Assembly (NCBI GenBank): GCA_026692865.1
Contig: JAPLNI010000051.1
Location: 1 to 64,000 of the forward strand
Direction of reading: 5' to 3'
From: Planctomycetota bacterium
Lineage (GTDB): Bacteria; Planctomycetota; Planctomycetia; Pirellulales; Pirellulaceae
DNA length: 64,000 nt
The notes beneath the pieces were generated by a model. The model was not told the origin of the DNA. It worked only from the letters and a program-made list of their open reading frames with translations, and did not search any database. A program made the position numbers and the translations under genes. Below, in pieces: positions 54,434-63,623 of this stretch (position 1 is its first letter; every line of letters starts with the position of its first letter).

Positions 54434-55405
54434 ATGAATCCGACTTCCAAAAATTTGAATTGTTGCAACGGTCAGCTTCCAAGACGAACTTTTCTAGCAG
54501 CGACTTTGGCAAGTTCCGCGCTGCTTGCAAAGCCCTCGTGGGTTCATGCTGCGCCATCGAAGAGTAGCCGAGCAGAATCGGTAGTGGGCGAATTGTTTGA
54601 ATCGCTTACCGATTCCCAACGCGTCGCAGTAGCTCGCGGCTTTGATGATCCGCTTCGAAGTGTTGTGAAGGCAAACTGGCATATCGTCAAACCTACAATC
54701 GGAAGCTCGTTCTACGACAAGCGACAGCAAGTACTTGCAAAGCAGATTGTTCGCGAGTTGACTTCCCAGGATGGTTATGAACGGATTGTTAAGCAAACTG
54801 AAGACGACGATGGAGGGCTGGAAGCTTATAGCATGGCTTGGTTTGGCAAGCCTGGAGACAGTCAATTTGAATGGGTGCTTACCGGGCGACATCTCACCAT
54901 GAGAGCCGATGGGAATTCGCTGGATCGAGTAGCGTTCGGTGGACCGATTGCTTACGGCCACGGCGACGAATCTGATCCTAAATCGAACTTGTTCTACTTT
55001 CAAACCGAGCAAGTCAACCGAGTTTTTGAGTCGCTCGATGCTTCACAACGCAAACTAGCACTTGTCGGTGGTAACGGACAGTCGGAAGCGAACGTGACAG
55101 TTGCGACGGATGATAGATCGATAAGTGGACTGGCCGTCAAACAAATGACGGACGATCAGCGTGCTCTTTTCGAAGCGGCACTTGCGTCGATATTGTCGCC
55201 ATACCGAGAAGAAGATCGCTCGGAAGCTATGCAGTTGGTAAAGAGCCAACCGGATAGTCTTGGGAAACTGCGATTGGCTTTCTTCCGCGATTCGGATTTG
55301 GCGAATGATGGGATTTGGGATTGCTGGAGAATCGAAGGCCCTAATACGGTGATTCACTTCCGCGGCGCTCCACACGTCCACGCATTCATCCACATGACCG
55401 GCTAA
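54434..55405 (+). CDS. DUF3500 protein with Tat signal
   Basis: 323-residue exported protein. The N-terminus has a twin-arginine signal (P-R-R-T-F-L-A-A at 16-23, then a hydrophobic stretch to an Ala-x-Ala cleavage region). The body matches DUF3500: 'LFESLTDSQR', 'AWFGKPGDSQFEWVLTGRHLTMRADG', 'GGPIAYGHG', 'VKQMTDDQRALFEAALASILSPYR', and a C-terminal 'WRIEGPNTVIHFRGAPHVHAFIH'. The biochemical function of DUF3500 is not established. It is divergent from the efflux operon and followed 54 bases later by a small membrane protein. Confidence 0.85.
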   Translation: MNPTSKNLNCCNGQLPRRTFLAATLASSALLAKPSWVHAAPSKSSRAESVVGELFESLTDSQRVAVARGFDDPLRSVVKANWHIVKPTIGSSFYDKRQQVLAKQIVRELTSQDGYERIVKQTEDDDGGLEAYSMAWFGKPGDSQFEWVLTGRHLTMRADGNSLDRVAFGGPIAYGHGDESDPKSNLFYFQTEQVNRVFESLDASQRKLALVGGNGQSEANVTVATDDRSISGLAVKQMTDDQRALFEAALASILSPYREEDRSEAMQLVKSQPDSLGKLRLAFFRDSDLANDGIWDCWRIEGPNTVIHFRGAPHVHAFIHMTG

Positions 55406-55459
55406 GCGACACGACCATCTAAGCGAACTCGCAACGACTCACGACAGGATCACTCTATT

Positions 55460-55879
55460 GTGTTCGCACTATTGATAGTGATTTTTCAGATCTCGCTTGC
55501 AATTGCAATCACGGGTTTTCTCATTCAGTCGGCATGGCGACCGCTTGCAAAGCAGTTCAATGCCATGCCTTTTCTGAAGCCGAATTACGGTAAGAACTTC
55601 CAAAGTTTTCACTTTGGAAACTATAGCCTGGGATGGTCCGTACACGTTGTGATCGATGATGACCACTTGCATCTTCTACCTTCCCTCATTCTGCGGTTCT
55701 TTCAATGTCGAACGATCAGCGTTCCTTGGCAAGCGATGAAACTGACAACGAAGCAACCATTGATGAAGAGATTTCGGACTGTCCAGATTGGAGGCACTAA
55801 AGTTCTCGGGCCAGCATGGTGCTTCGAATTGGTTTCACCTTCGTACGAAGAATCGCTGAACGAGCGAAAGGAGAAATGA
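55460..55879 (+). CDS. Small hypothetical protein with N-terminal membrane anchor
   Basis: 139 residues starting at GTG (55460). The first ~23 residues are strongly hydrophobic (a membrane anchor or signal), then a soluble basic domain with a 'VPWQAMKLTT' segment reminiscent of small planctomycete inner-membrane proteins annotated only as hypothetical. It follows the DUF3500 gene on the same strand and ends just before a perfect hairpin. No function can be offered. Confidence 0.65.
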   Translation: MFALLIVIFQISLAIAITGFLIQSAWRPLAKQFNAMPFLKPNYGKNFQSFHFGNYSLGWSVHVVIDDDHLHLLPSLILRFFQCRTISVPWQAMKLTTKQPLMKRFRTVQIGGTKVLGPAWCFELVSPSYEESLNERKEK

Positions 55880-55889
55880 ATTCCAGAAT

Positions 55890-55910
55890 GTAATAACGCC
55901 AAGTTATTAC
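55890..55910 (+). terminator. Perfect 8-base hairpin after the small membrane protein gene
   Basis: GTAATAAC / GTTATTAC with a 5-base loop (GCCAA), eleven bases after the stop codon. No T-tract follows, so it is not a classic intrinsic terminator; it may instead be a 3' end-stabilising hairpin or a binding site. Confidence 0.45.
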
Positions 55911-56071
55911 CATCTAAAAGTCATAGCTTCAAAGAGCCTCGCTGACACACGCGAGATGCAAAATCGATACAATGTAATTCGACGCTTCAATGTTTCCGAT
56001 TTGAATCTTTGAAAGCGTTTAAAGGACTTATCTAACTTTAGCTAATCATCCACGCCATTGCTTTAAACGCT

Positions 56072-58543
56072 ATGAATCAACCGTCTTACGAAATCTTGGG
56101 GAAGTTTTATCTTGGTCGCGAATATGATTTGGGCGAGAAGCAGTTGCGAGATATTGATATTCTTTACGATTCGAAAGATCTGGTAACGCACGCTTTGTGT
56201 GTTGGCATGACGGGCAGCGGGAAGACCGGGTTATGCTTGTCACTTTTGGAAGAGGCAGTGATCGACGGGATCCCCGCAATTTGTATCGATCCCAAGGGAG
56301 ACTTGGGAAATCTTTTGCTCAGTTTTCCTGAGCTCAAGGGGTCGGATTTTGAACCGTGGATCGAGCCCAGTGAGGCAACGCGAAAAGGGCTTTCCATGGA
56401 AGACCTCGCTGAGAAAACGGCAACCATGTGGAAAGATGGCCTTGAAAAATGGGGCCAAAATGGTGAGCGTGTTCGCATGTTTCGTGAGAAAGCAGACATC
56501 AGTATTTATACACCCGGTAGCAACATCGGGATTCCGCTCACCGTTTTAAAAAGCTTTGATGCACCATCGGATGCCGTTCTTGAAGACGTCGAAACGCTTC
56601 GCGAACGAGTGTCGAGTGCGGCTTCTGGGTTGTTGACGCTTCTCGGGATGGATTCCGATCCGCTAACCAGTCGACCTCATATTCTGCTTTCCAAGATCTT
56701 CGATACTGCTTGGAATAAGAAGCAAAACCTGGACCTTAGTGAGCTCATCCGGCAAATTCAATCACCGCCAATCGAGAAGATCGGAGTGATTGACCTAGAA
56801 ACTTTCATGCCGACTGCCGAGCGAGTGAAGCTAGCGATGACGCTCAATAATTTGTTGGCTTCCCCAGCCTTCGCGGGATGGTTGGAAGGTGAACCATTAG
56901 ATATCAAGCGATTGCTTTACAACGCTAGCGGTAATCCTCGACTGAGCATTATCTCTATCGCGCACCTTAACGATTCCGAGCGAATGTTTTTTGTCACAAT
57001 TCTTTTGGGTGAGTTGCTTTCATGGATGCGATCGCAACCGGGGACAAGTTCGCTTCGAGCACTGTTTTACATGGACGAAGTTTACGGATACTTCCCGCCG
57101 TCGGCTAAGCCACCATCTAAGCCGCCGATGCTGACTCTTTTAAAGCAAGCTCGTGCGTTCGGTTTGGGGATCATGTTAGCAACACAAAACCCGATGGACT
57201 TGGACTACAAAGGGTTAGCTAACATGGGGACGTGGTTCCTCGGGCGATTGCAAACACAGCGTGACAAGGACCGCGTCTTAGATGGTTTGGAAGGCGCTTC
57301 GGCTAAAGCCGGACAGGCCTTCGACCGAGCTGCAATGGATCGGAGCTTATCTGCCTTGGGAGCGAGAGTTTTCCTGCTCAATAATGTTCACTCGAGTAAG
57401 CCTGAAATTTTTCAGTCGCGATGGGCACTATCGTTTTTGAAGGGTCCACTTTCTCGCGACGAGATTCAAAAGCTGATGAAGGAAAAGCGAGCCGCTTCGG
57501 CTGCTTCGATTGCCAAGTTCTCTACGGCAACCAGCGGAGACTCGCAATCCAAGGCACCAACCGACTCGCGTCCAATTGTCCCGGCTAACGTCGAAGAGCG
57601 TTTTCTGCTTGCGACCAAGCGACTTCGCGAAGGAGCCAAACAAGTCTATCGTCCGGCTGTGCTTGGACAGTCCAGTCTTCACTATGTGCAAGCTTCCTTA
57701 AAAGTGGATCATTGGATGGACTCTACAATCCTTCTGCCGGTAGTCGACGAAGTTCCCGATCCTTTTTGGGAGGAGGCAGTCGAAATTCCTGCTGATACTA
57801 TTCAGTTATCGAACACGCCCGAGTCAAATGTGGCTTTTTCGCCAATGCCTGTTGCGTTCTCATCGGCAAAGAATTTCACAAGCTGGGAGAAAGATCTCAA
57901 AGACCATTTGTTTCGTAATGCTTCGATCAAGATCTTTCAATCAAAGGCTCTCAAACGAACGAGCAAGCCAGGTCAAAGCGAGGAAGAGGCTCGGATCGAG
58001 TTGTCATTCGCTTCGAAAGAAGCTCGTGATCAAGCAACCGCTGCATTGACGACTAAATACGAGGAGAAACTGCGTGCTTTACGAACAAAGATTACTGCGG
58101 CGCAGCAAAAGCTAGATAAAGAAAAGAGCGAAGCAAACTCGCAATGGCTGCAGACCTCTGTTTCTGTAGCAACCTCTGTTCTCGGTGCTCTACTGGGCAA
58201 CAAAGTCGCATCCAAATCGAACATGACCAAAATTGGAACGGCAGCAAAAGGTTTTGGCAAAGCTTCTACAGCGGGTGGTGATGTTGCGAGAGCGGCAGGA
58301 TCACTACAAGAGCTTCAGGAAGCATACGAAAAACTAGAGATGGAGTGCGAAACGGACGTGCAGCGAGTGGCAAACGATTTCAGCGCTGCCAACATGGCTC
58401 TCGAAGAAGTAGATGTCAACTCAAGAAAATCAGATACGCGCATCAAACTGGTTGCATTAGCTTGGGTCCCGTGGCAGATCGATCCCAACGGAATCGCGAC
58501 ACCGTTGGTGGACTTACCTGATGCCTACGTTCGATTGGTCTAA
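56072..58543 (+). CDS. HerA-like ATPase with C-terminal coiled coil
   Basis: 823-residue cytoplasmic P-loop ATPase of the HerA/FtsK/VirB4-type (DUF87/DUF853-like) group. Walker A is G45-M-T-G-S-G-K51-T, followed by 'AICIDPKGDLGNLL' as in HerA-like proteins. Walker B is 'ALFYMDEVYGYFPP' (about 330-343), and 'MLATQNPMDLDYKGLANMGTWFLGRLQT' is the conserved sensor segment with candidate arginine finger. Residues about 480-640 are an extra linker domain. About 665-700 and 740-780 are heptad-rich, flanking a Gly/Ala stretch ('SVATSVLGALLGNKVASKS'). The role may be DNA or protein translocation, but no nuclease (NurA) or Sir2 partner sits beside it. It overlaps the convergent M50 gene by 4 bases. Confidence 0.85.
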   Translation: MNQPSYEILGKFYLGREYDLGEKQLRDIDILYDSKDLVTHALCVGMTGSGKTGLCLSLLEEAVIDGIPAICIDPKGDLGNLLLSFPELKGSDFEPWIEPSEATRKGLSMEDLAEKTATMWKDGLEKWGQNGERVRMFREKADISIYTPGSNIGIPLTVLKSFDAPSDAVLEDVETLRERVSSAASGLLTLLGMDSDPLTSRPHILLSKIFDTAWNKKQNLDLSELIRQIQSPPIEKIGVIDLETFMPTAERVKLAMTLNNLLASPAFAGWLEGEPLDIKRLLYNASGNPRLSIISIAHLNDSERMFFVTILLGELLSWMRSQPGTSSLRALFYMDEVYGYFPPSAKPPSKPPMLTLLKQARAFGLGIMLATQNPMDLDYKGLANMGTWFLGRLQTQRDKDRVLDGLEGASAKAGQAFDRAAMDRSLSALGARVFLLNNVHSSKPEIFQSRWALSFLKGPLSRDEIQKLMKEKRAASAASIAKFSTATSGDSQSKAPTDSRPIVPANVEERFLLATKRLREGAKQVYRPAVLGQSSLHYVQASLKVDHWMDSTILLPVVDEVPDPFWEEAVEIPADTIQLSNTPESNVAFSPMPVAFSSAKNFTSWEKDLKDHLFRNASIKIFQSKALKRTSKPGQSEEEARIELSFASKEARDQATAALTTKYEEKLRALRTKITAAQQKLDKEKSEANSQWLQTSVSVATSVLGALLGNKVASKSNMTKIGTAAKGFGKASTAGGDVARAAGSLQELQEAYEKLEMECETDVQRVANDFSAANMALEEVDVNSRKSDTRIKLVALAWVPWQIDPNGIATPLVDLPDAYVRLV

Positions 58544-60810
58544 GCGGGCATATCAATTTGCGGTGGTTTGACCCACTTGATGAACGCATCGACCCAGCGA
58601 TTGATCGCATTGGCGAGTGTGATTTGCGATTCAATCAGCTCGACGCGGCAAAGCTGCCCAGCAACAAGAGGCTTCATGGTTGCTGCCGATAAGCTGGTCG
58701 GATCGATCACCACTTTCGCAATGAATCGAGGCTTATTCGTTCTCATCGGATCCTTGTTGTCAGTCTCTTTCGAGATGTAATGAACGGCGATGGGGCCGCC
58801 ATGTTTTGCGGCAAGGATCGGAGACTCAAGGGTGTCTAAACCGCGAGGTTCTACTTCACGAATTTCACCAAGAACTTGGCCAACGCCTTCCAGATGGATG
58901 ATTACCGGATCGCCGATACTTGAGCGATACTGCTCGATGTCTTCTTGTGAGACAGTACACGAGACCTCGACTTCCTTTGACGGCACGATCATGCCAAGTG
59001 CTTGACCCGCTCTCATGAATTGTCCGACTTGTCGGGAAAGTTGCCGCGAGATAAAGCGACCTTGGATAGGTGCTTTGATGATCATTTGAGCGGATTGAAT
59101 TTCAAGCTGAGCAGATTGTTCTTGCAAGGAATCTACTTTCGCTTGCTCGGCTTGCATCTCGGCAATTTTGTTTTGAGCACGAAGTACGCGGCATCGCTCA
59201 CGCGAGGATTCTAACTGCAGTGCAACTGTTGCGCGATTCAACTCAAGACTTGGATTTTCAATCTCCACAAGCGATGTGCCTGCATCGATGTATTGATTGT
59301 CTTCGATCAACACGCGCGCGATTACTCCATCGCCTGCCGGTCGCACTACTGTCGGATCGCCATAACTAAGGATTCCAGGAACAAGTGGTTGCCATGGAGA
59401 CGGAACAAAATAGGAGACAACTGCAATCGCCACTAGGCAGGTCGCTGCGGTAATAACTTTTCTAAAAGATGGAATTTGAAAGGCAGGCTGGCCGACTGCT
59501 GCTAGTTGGTATTGTCTTTTAATGTATGGATTAATGAACCAAAGGTAGCATGCAAAAGCAATCATCACCAATCCGATACCATGCCATGCGTGCCATGTTC
59601 CCCAAGCTAACCCGATCATCATGAACATACGGTTTAGGAAACATCCACCACCGTAGAGAACCAGAGGAAGACCGTGAAGCGAAAGGGCAGTCGAGATGAA
59701 CATCATGCGGCCGCTAAAAATACTTTTCCAAGCATTTTGACCTTCAACCCACAACGTGGGGCGGTTCATCATGTCGCTTAAAATAAAGTAACCATCAAAT
59801 CGAACGAATGGATTTGCATTGAAAGCCACTGTCGTAAACGTACCAAGCGTTGCGAGTGCAATACAGAAGTACTGCCACGTTGGGTTCTCGAACGAGTTGC
59901 ACACAATTAATGCACCGCAAGATAAAAGCAGTTCGAACCACATTCCTCCTGCCGCGCATAAAGCCCGCGACTTGGAGGTCGGTAACCTCCACATGTCAGT
60001 TGTATCCACGTACGGCATCGGGGCCAGATAGAAAAAGGCTAATCCAGCGCCGCGAACTCTCGCTCCCTCGGCCACACAAAAAGTCGCATGTCCAAGTTCG
60101 TGTGCGAACTTGAGCATGAACCATGCACCAGCCCACCACAGGGCAGCTTCAGGAACAAAAAGTTTGGAGCCTAGCTCAGTAAAAACACTCGGATTCGAGA
60201 GAAACGTGACGGCGGCGGTCAAGATCACAAAGACGCCCGCAATCAACGCTGGAACCGAACACAGCCAATGAAGTTTTCGAGCGAGCCACTCGATTTTTTC
60301 TCCGCCCATCAAGTGGAACTTGAAGGAAAACGGATCGACTGGAATGTTGAAGCTATCACGCTTTGGTGGCGGTGCAGCGGGGTTTGGATTTGGCGAATTT
60401 GGATTCGTCGACTCAATGGCATCGTCGTCCTCTAACTTTGCTGCTTGCTTTGACTGTACGATGCTTGCCAAGCCAGTGCTCATGAACCACTTTATCGACC
60501 GTTCAGTTGACTCCGCATCAACGCTCGCCTCGGGATAATGGGCGGCAAGGATATCAACAATCTCGGCAATATCATGATTACCATCTAAGGACGATGCGAC
60601 AAGGTAATCTTCACGACCGATTCGGTAAAACTGCTTTGCAACAGGATCCTCGATAACGCACTCCCACTTTTCTGCGGAATGCTGTGGAACAAATCGAAGG
60701 TCGGTTCGTAGTTTCAAAACACCTTGTGGACGCGCAGGCGGAGGCGCGGTTGCAGGTGCAGGTTCTTGTTCGGGAGAGGGTTCTGTCAGTTGATTAGTTG
60801 TTGCATCCAT
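58540..60810 (-). CDS. M50 (site-2-protease-like) membrane protease fused to HlyD-type adaptor
   Basis: 756-residue fusion. Residues about 30-120 resemble a PqqD-like peptide-binding region ('FYRIGREDYLVASSLDGNHDIAEIVDILAAHYPEA'). A Pro/Asn-rich linker follows. A multi-pass domain (about 180-450) carries the zinc motif H237-E-L-G-H241 and the second metal ligand in 'NPFVRFDGYF' (Asp near 352). The C-terminal part (about 480-740) is a HlyD-like lipoyl and coiled-coil hairpin ('VVRPAGDGVIARVLIEDNQYIDAG', 'IIKAPIQGRFISRQLSRQVGQFM'). It starts 3 bases after the upstream HlyD gene, so they form an operon. Peptide-metalloprotease/adaptor fusions of this kind suggest export or processing of a peptide or large surface protein (inference). 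Confidence 0.88.
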   Translation of the reverse strand: MDATTNQLTEPSPEQEPAPATAPPPARPQGVLKLRTDLRFVPQHSAEKWECVIEDPVAKQFYRIGREDYLVASSLDGNHDIAEIVDILAAHYPEASVDAESTERSIKWFMSTGLASIVQSKQAAKLEDDDAIESTNPNSPNPNPAAPPPKRDSFNIPVDPFSFKFHLMGGEKIEWLARKLHWLCSVPALIAGVFVILTAAVTFLSNPSVFTELGSKLFVPEAALWWAGAWFMLKFAHELGHATFCVAEGARVRGAGLAFFYLAPMPYVDTTDMWRLPTSKSRALCAAGGMWFELLLSCGALIVCNSFENPTWQYFCIALATLGTFTTVAFNANPFVRFDGYFILSDMMNRPTLWVEGQNAWKSIFSGRMMFISTALSLHGLPLVLYGGGCFLNRMFMMIGLAWGTWHAWHGIGLVMIAFACYLWFINPYIKRQYQLAAVGQPAFQIPSFRKVITAATCLVAIAVVSYFVPSPWQPLVPGILSYGDPTVVRPAGDGVIARVLIEDNQYIDAGTSLVEIENPSLELNRATVALQLESSRERCRVLRAQNKIAEMQAEQAKVDSLQEQSAQLEIQSAQMIIKAPIQGRFISRQLSRQVGQFMRAGQALGMIVPSKEVEVSCTVSQEDIEQYRSSIGDPVIIHLEGVGQVLGEIREVEPRGLDTLESPILAAKHGGPIAVHYISKETDNKDPMRTNKPRFIAKVVIDPTSLSAATMKPLVAGQLCRVELIESQITLANAINRWVDAFIKWVKPPQIDMPA

Positions 60811-60813
60811 TAT

Positions 60814-62298
60814 TTACCAAACCCACATGTTCACGAGCCAACGATAGGGTTTGCTCAAAAGTAACCAACCAATCGTATGATTGCCGGTATCAACAACCGT
60901 CTTCCCCTTCATTCCTGGGCGAAAGAGCTTGCTTGTGTTTTCAACATCCATCTCCGCGATGTAGACTGCTTTGTCGTCGATGATTTCTGCGTGAGGTTCA
61001 ATCCGCGCGAGCGTGCTTGGCCACGAAGTAGTCCCCGTTGCATCGGTTCGCAGAACTGCTTGGCTACCAGACTTGACCCAAGGTAAGTCTTCCGCGGTCA
61101 ATTGGATTTCTGCGGTCATTCGGTCCAGTGGAGCAATTTCAAACAGCGACTGTCCGAGCGTGACAGGCATTCCTTCATTGCCAAACCAATCGCCTTGAAC
61201 GATGATTCCATTAGAAGGACTTCGAATCTCAAGTCGGCCAAGTTGCTCACCGATGGAATCCATTTTTAATTGGATCTGTTGGCATTCAAGCTGTGCAAGA
61301 CGAAGATCGCCAGAAGCTTTCGTTGCGAGTGCAACATCGCGTCTCTTGTTTGCCGACTGTAGTTCGGCCTCTGCAATCAGTAGCTCGCGACGAATCGGTT
61401 GGTCATCAATCGAAGCGAGTAATTGTCCTTGGGTTACTTCTTCCCCTGGGCGCACAGCAATCGCCGTTAGTCGGCCTTCGATGGGGCTGGAAACAAACCG
61501 TCGGGTGCTCGGCTCTAAAATGCAGTCGCGACTGGCGCGATACGGAACGGGAATACATAGAAATACTAAAATCGCAGCTACGGTAGCAAATACCCAATAC
61601 TTGTTCAACGATCGAAAGAACGTGACCTTATCGACGATGTTGAAGCACTTCAGCCCCATCTTACTCATTGTGTAAGCCTCGAGGACTTTTCCAAGCGTCG
61701 GACCATCTAAATCCATCGCCGCTGCGAATGACAAAGACTCTTGGCGATCTTCGGAGTAACGCCAAGCGAGGATGACTGCCCAACCGCCCGGAACGGTTGT
61801 CATTTCGAAATGGGACGAGAGTGCAGCATAATTCGGATGAGTCAAAGCGATCCGGTTCAAAATAGCGCTGGGAGAAAGCGGAAGTCGCGCATCGCAATTA
61901 AGTCCGATTGGCATCTCGCTTTGCGATGAGTCGCTCGCAATGGAGGATATCGCCTCGGGGGTGAGCATCAGCTCTCGCGCGGTGCGGCTTGCGATCGAAT
62001 CGACGATCTTTCCACGACGCGTTCGCCTTACAAACCAAACACCACACCCAAGTCTTTCTTCCCATTTTTCGGCAAGCTTTAAAGCAAATGCTGGGTCCAT
62101 CAATTCAATCGACGACGGAGCTCGCCAGCTTGGATTCTTCGGCTGAATCTGTCCCTCGACAGCTTCAGCGGAAATCCCAGTTTCAGCCAACCCATTGCTG
62201 GGCGGCATGTTGCTACTGTTAGCATTCGCTTCGACACTCTCAATCGTGTGCCCTGAACAAATGGAAGCACCGGAGTTTGGTAAGGTGTTTTGTGTCAT
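60814..62298 (-). CDS. HlyD-family adaptor with cytoplasmic N-terminal domain
   Basis: 494 residues. The first ~230 are cytoplasmic and resemble a GAF-like sensory domain ('LEEAYTMSKMGLK' helix next to the membrane). One transmembrane segment is at about 234-252. The periplasmic part (about 260-490) has split lipoyl motifs ('RRFVSSPIEGRLTAIAVRPGEEVTQGQLLASIDD' and 'LEIRSPSNGIIVQGDWFGNEG') around a helical hairpin. It should pair with the M50-HlyD fusion 3 bases downstream and the adaptor upstream, giving three adaptor-type proteins without a permease. The GAF-like reading is tentative. Confidence 0.85.
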   Translation of the reverse strand: MTQNTLPNSGASICSGHTIESVEANANSSNMPPSNGLAETGISAEAVEGQIQPKNPSWRAPSSIELMDPAFALKLAEKWEERLGCGVWFVRRTRRGKIVDSIASRTARELMLTPEAISSIASDSSQSEMPIGLNCDARLPLSPSAILNRIALTHPNYAALSSHFEMTTVPGGWAVILAWRYSEDRQESLSFAAAMDLDGPTLGKVLEAYTMSKMGLKCFNIVDKVTFFRSLNKYWVFATVAAILVFLCIPVPYRASRDCILEPSTRRFVSSPIEGRLTAIAVRPGEEVTQGQLLASIDDQPIRRELLIAEAELQSANKRRDVALATKASGDLRLAQLECQQIQLKMDSIGEQLGRLEIRSPSNGIIVQGDWFGNEGMPVTLGQSLFEIAPLDRMTAEIQLTAEDLPWVKSGSQAVLRTDATGTTSWPSTLARIEPHAEIIDDKAVYIAEMDVENTSKLFRPGMKGKTVVDTGNHTIGWLLLSKPYRWLVNMWVW

Positions 62299-62366
62299 AG
62301 CCGAATACGTTTTGAACTTGTTAAAGAGTAGCTATTCTGCGGGTTGCAGGATGCCTTCCGCTTCGA

Positions 62367-63341
62367 TTATGGCAAACGTTGGCATCGTGATCCGACGATC
62401 TTAGTGTCGGAATTTTCGATGACCACACTGATCATGAACCATCCAGTTTCTGGATCTGCGACTGGCGGAACATATTCAACCGTACCTTCGACGCTATGGC
62501 CGTTTGAAAGTTGAACTCGCATGGCACCGCCTCGAGTAATTGTTGGAAGTTCGCTCTCTTGGACCGAGAATGTCGCTCGCAATTTGGAAACATCGACGAG
62601 CCTTAGAAGGACCGGTGCACTTGCTGCGACAAATTCGCCAATCTGCTTCTGAACATCTGTAACGATTCCGTCGATTGGTGCGACAATCGTTCGATCAGCA
62701 AGCATCTTGCGATATCGATCTAGGTCGGCTTCAAGCACGACCGCGATGTCTTCCTCGGACTCCAGTCGCCCCTGACTGATAATCATTTCAGATTGAGTCC
62801 GATCGAGTTCCGCGTTGCTGATTTTTCCTTCGGCGAATAGCTTCGTGATTTTGTCGAACTTTGTTTTCTGAAGCGCAAATTCAGCTCGGGCTTGCTTGAT
62901 TTTTCCGGTACGCGCGGCCTCGGTCTCTTTCATCCGGAGTTGGGCTTCGACTGTCTCGGAGTGCAGGACAGCAAGCGGCTGGCCGGCATTTACAAAGTCG
63001 CCTGGTCGAACCAGCATCTTTTCGATAATACCCGTTTCCACCGTGGCAACTTCGATGTCTTGATACGGTTGCAAGACTCCGTCGAGTGCTCGGTCGCTCC
63101 ACGGAGAGGCGGCAGTCCCGGCTTTCCCGTTTTGAGCAATCGCCAATGACGAATCAACGGAAAGTAGCCAGAAACTAATGACGATGGCCGATAGTTTTCG
63201 AGTCATTCTCAGGCTAGTTAGAGTAGTATTAATCATCGCAATTCTTGATATAAAAGACAAAAGGATGAGGCCTTTGAGCCGTCTTATTCTGAAAGCTTCT
63301 AAGCCAAAAAATTGTTTCTCAACTGAGCTTTCCCAACTCAT
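62367..63341 (-). CDS. Periplasmic adaptor subunit (MFP/HlyD type)
   Basis: 324-residue frame. The first 45 residues are unlikely to be translated; Met46 (63206) begins a clean signal peptide (MTRKLSAIVISFWLLSVDSSLA). The mature part has the first lipoyl half ('IEVATVETGIIEKMLVRPGDFVNAGQPLAVL'), a coiled-coil hairpin (about 125-200) and the second half ('TIVAPIDGIVTDVQKQIGEFV'), then a beta-barrel. The C-terminus ends 'NSDTKIVGSRCQRLP', rather short. An overlapping frame continues 'ITMPTFAIIEAEGILQPAE', so a small frameshift near the end is possible. First gene of the leftward export-like cluster. Confidence 0.85.
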   Translation of the reverse strand: MSWESSVEKQFFGLEAFRIRRLKGLILLSFISRIAMINTTLTSLRMTRKLSAIVISFWLLSVDSSLAIAQNGKAGTAASPWSDRALDGVLQPYQDIEVATVETGIIEKMLVRPGDFVNAGQPLAVLHSETVEAQLRMKETEAARTGKIKQARAEFALQKTKFDKITKLFAEGKISNAELDRTQSEMIISQGRLESEEDIAVVLEADLDRYRKMLADRTIVAPIDGIVTDVQKQIGEFVAASAPVLLRLVDVSKLRATFSVQESELPTITRGGAMRVQLSNGHSVEGTVEYVPPVADPETGWFMISVVIENSDTKIVGSRCQRLP

Positions 63342-63623
63342 TTCCTTCGAACCCTAAGTCACGGAAATGGGCCACATGGTGGTGAAGCCGCAGTTGTTTA
63401 CCGAAAGTTCTCTGCGTGTAGCGATTGTTCGCGATTTTCCGGTTTTGACACGCTTATGAACGCAAGCGTTGAGCGAGTTCAATGGGCCAGTCGATCCCTT
63501 TTGTCGAATTAAAACAACGCCACTTGTCAAAAATCAACCCAATCGCTATGATCTGAGTAATATTTAGATACACGAAAGTCATACAAATCTAGGCGATTTG
63601 CAACCTCTTTTTAGTTTCACCGA
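63342..63623. other. Divergent promoter region upstream of the regulator
   Basis: 282 bases between the leftward adaptor gene and the rightward regulator. It contains a strong promoter for the regulator (63524-63552). No gene is supported. Confidence 0.5.
63524..63552 (+). promoter_or_regulatory. Sigma70-type promoter for the SufR-like regulator
   Basis: TTGTCA (63524-63529), a 17-base spacer, then TATGAT (63547-63552): five of six matches to each hexamer at optimal spacing. It lies about 70 bases before the ATG at 63624. Predicted from sequence only. Confidence 0.6.
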
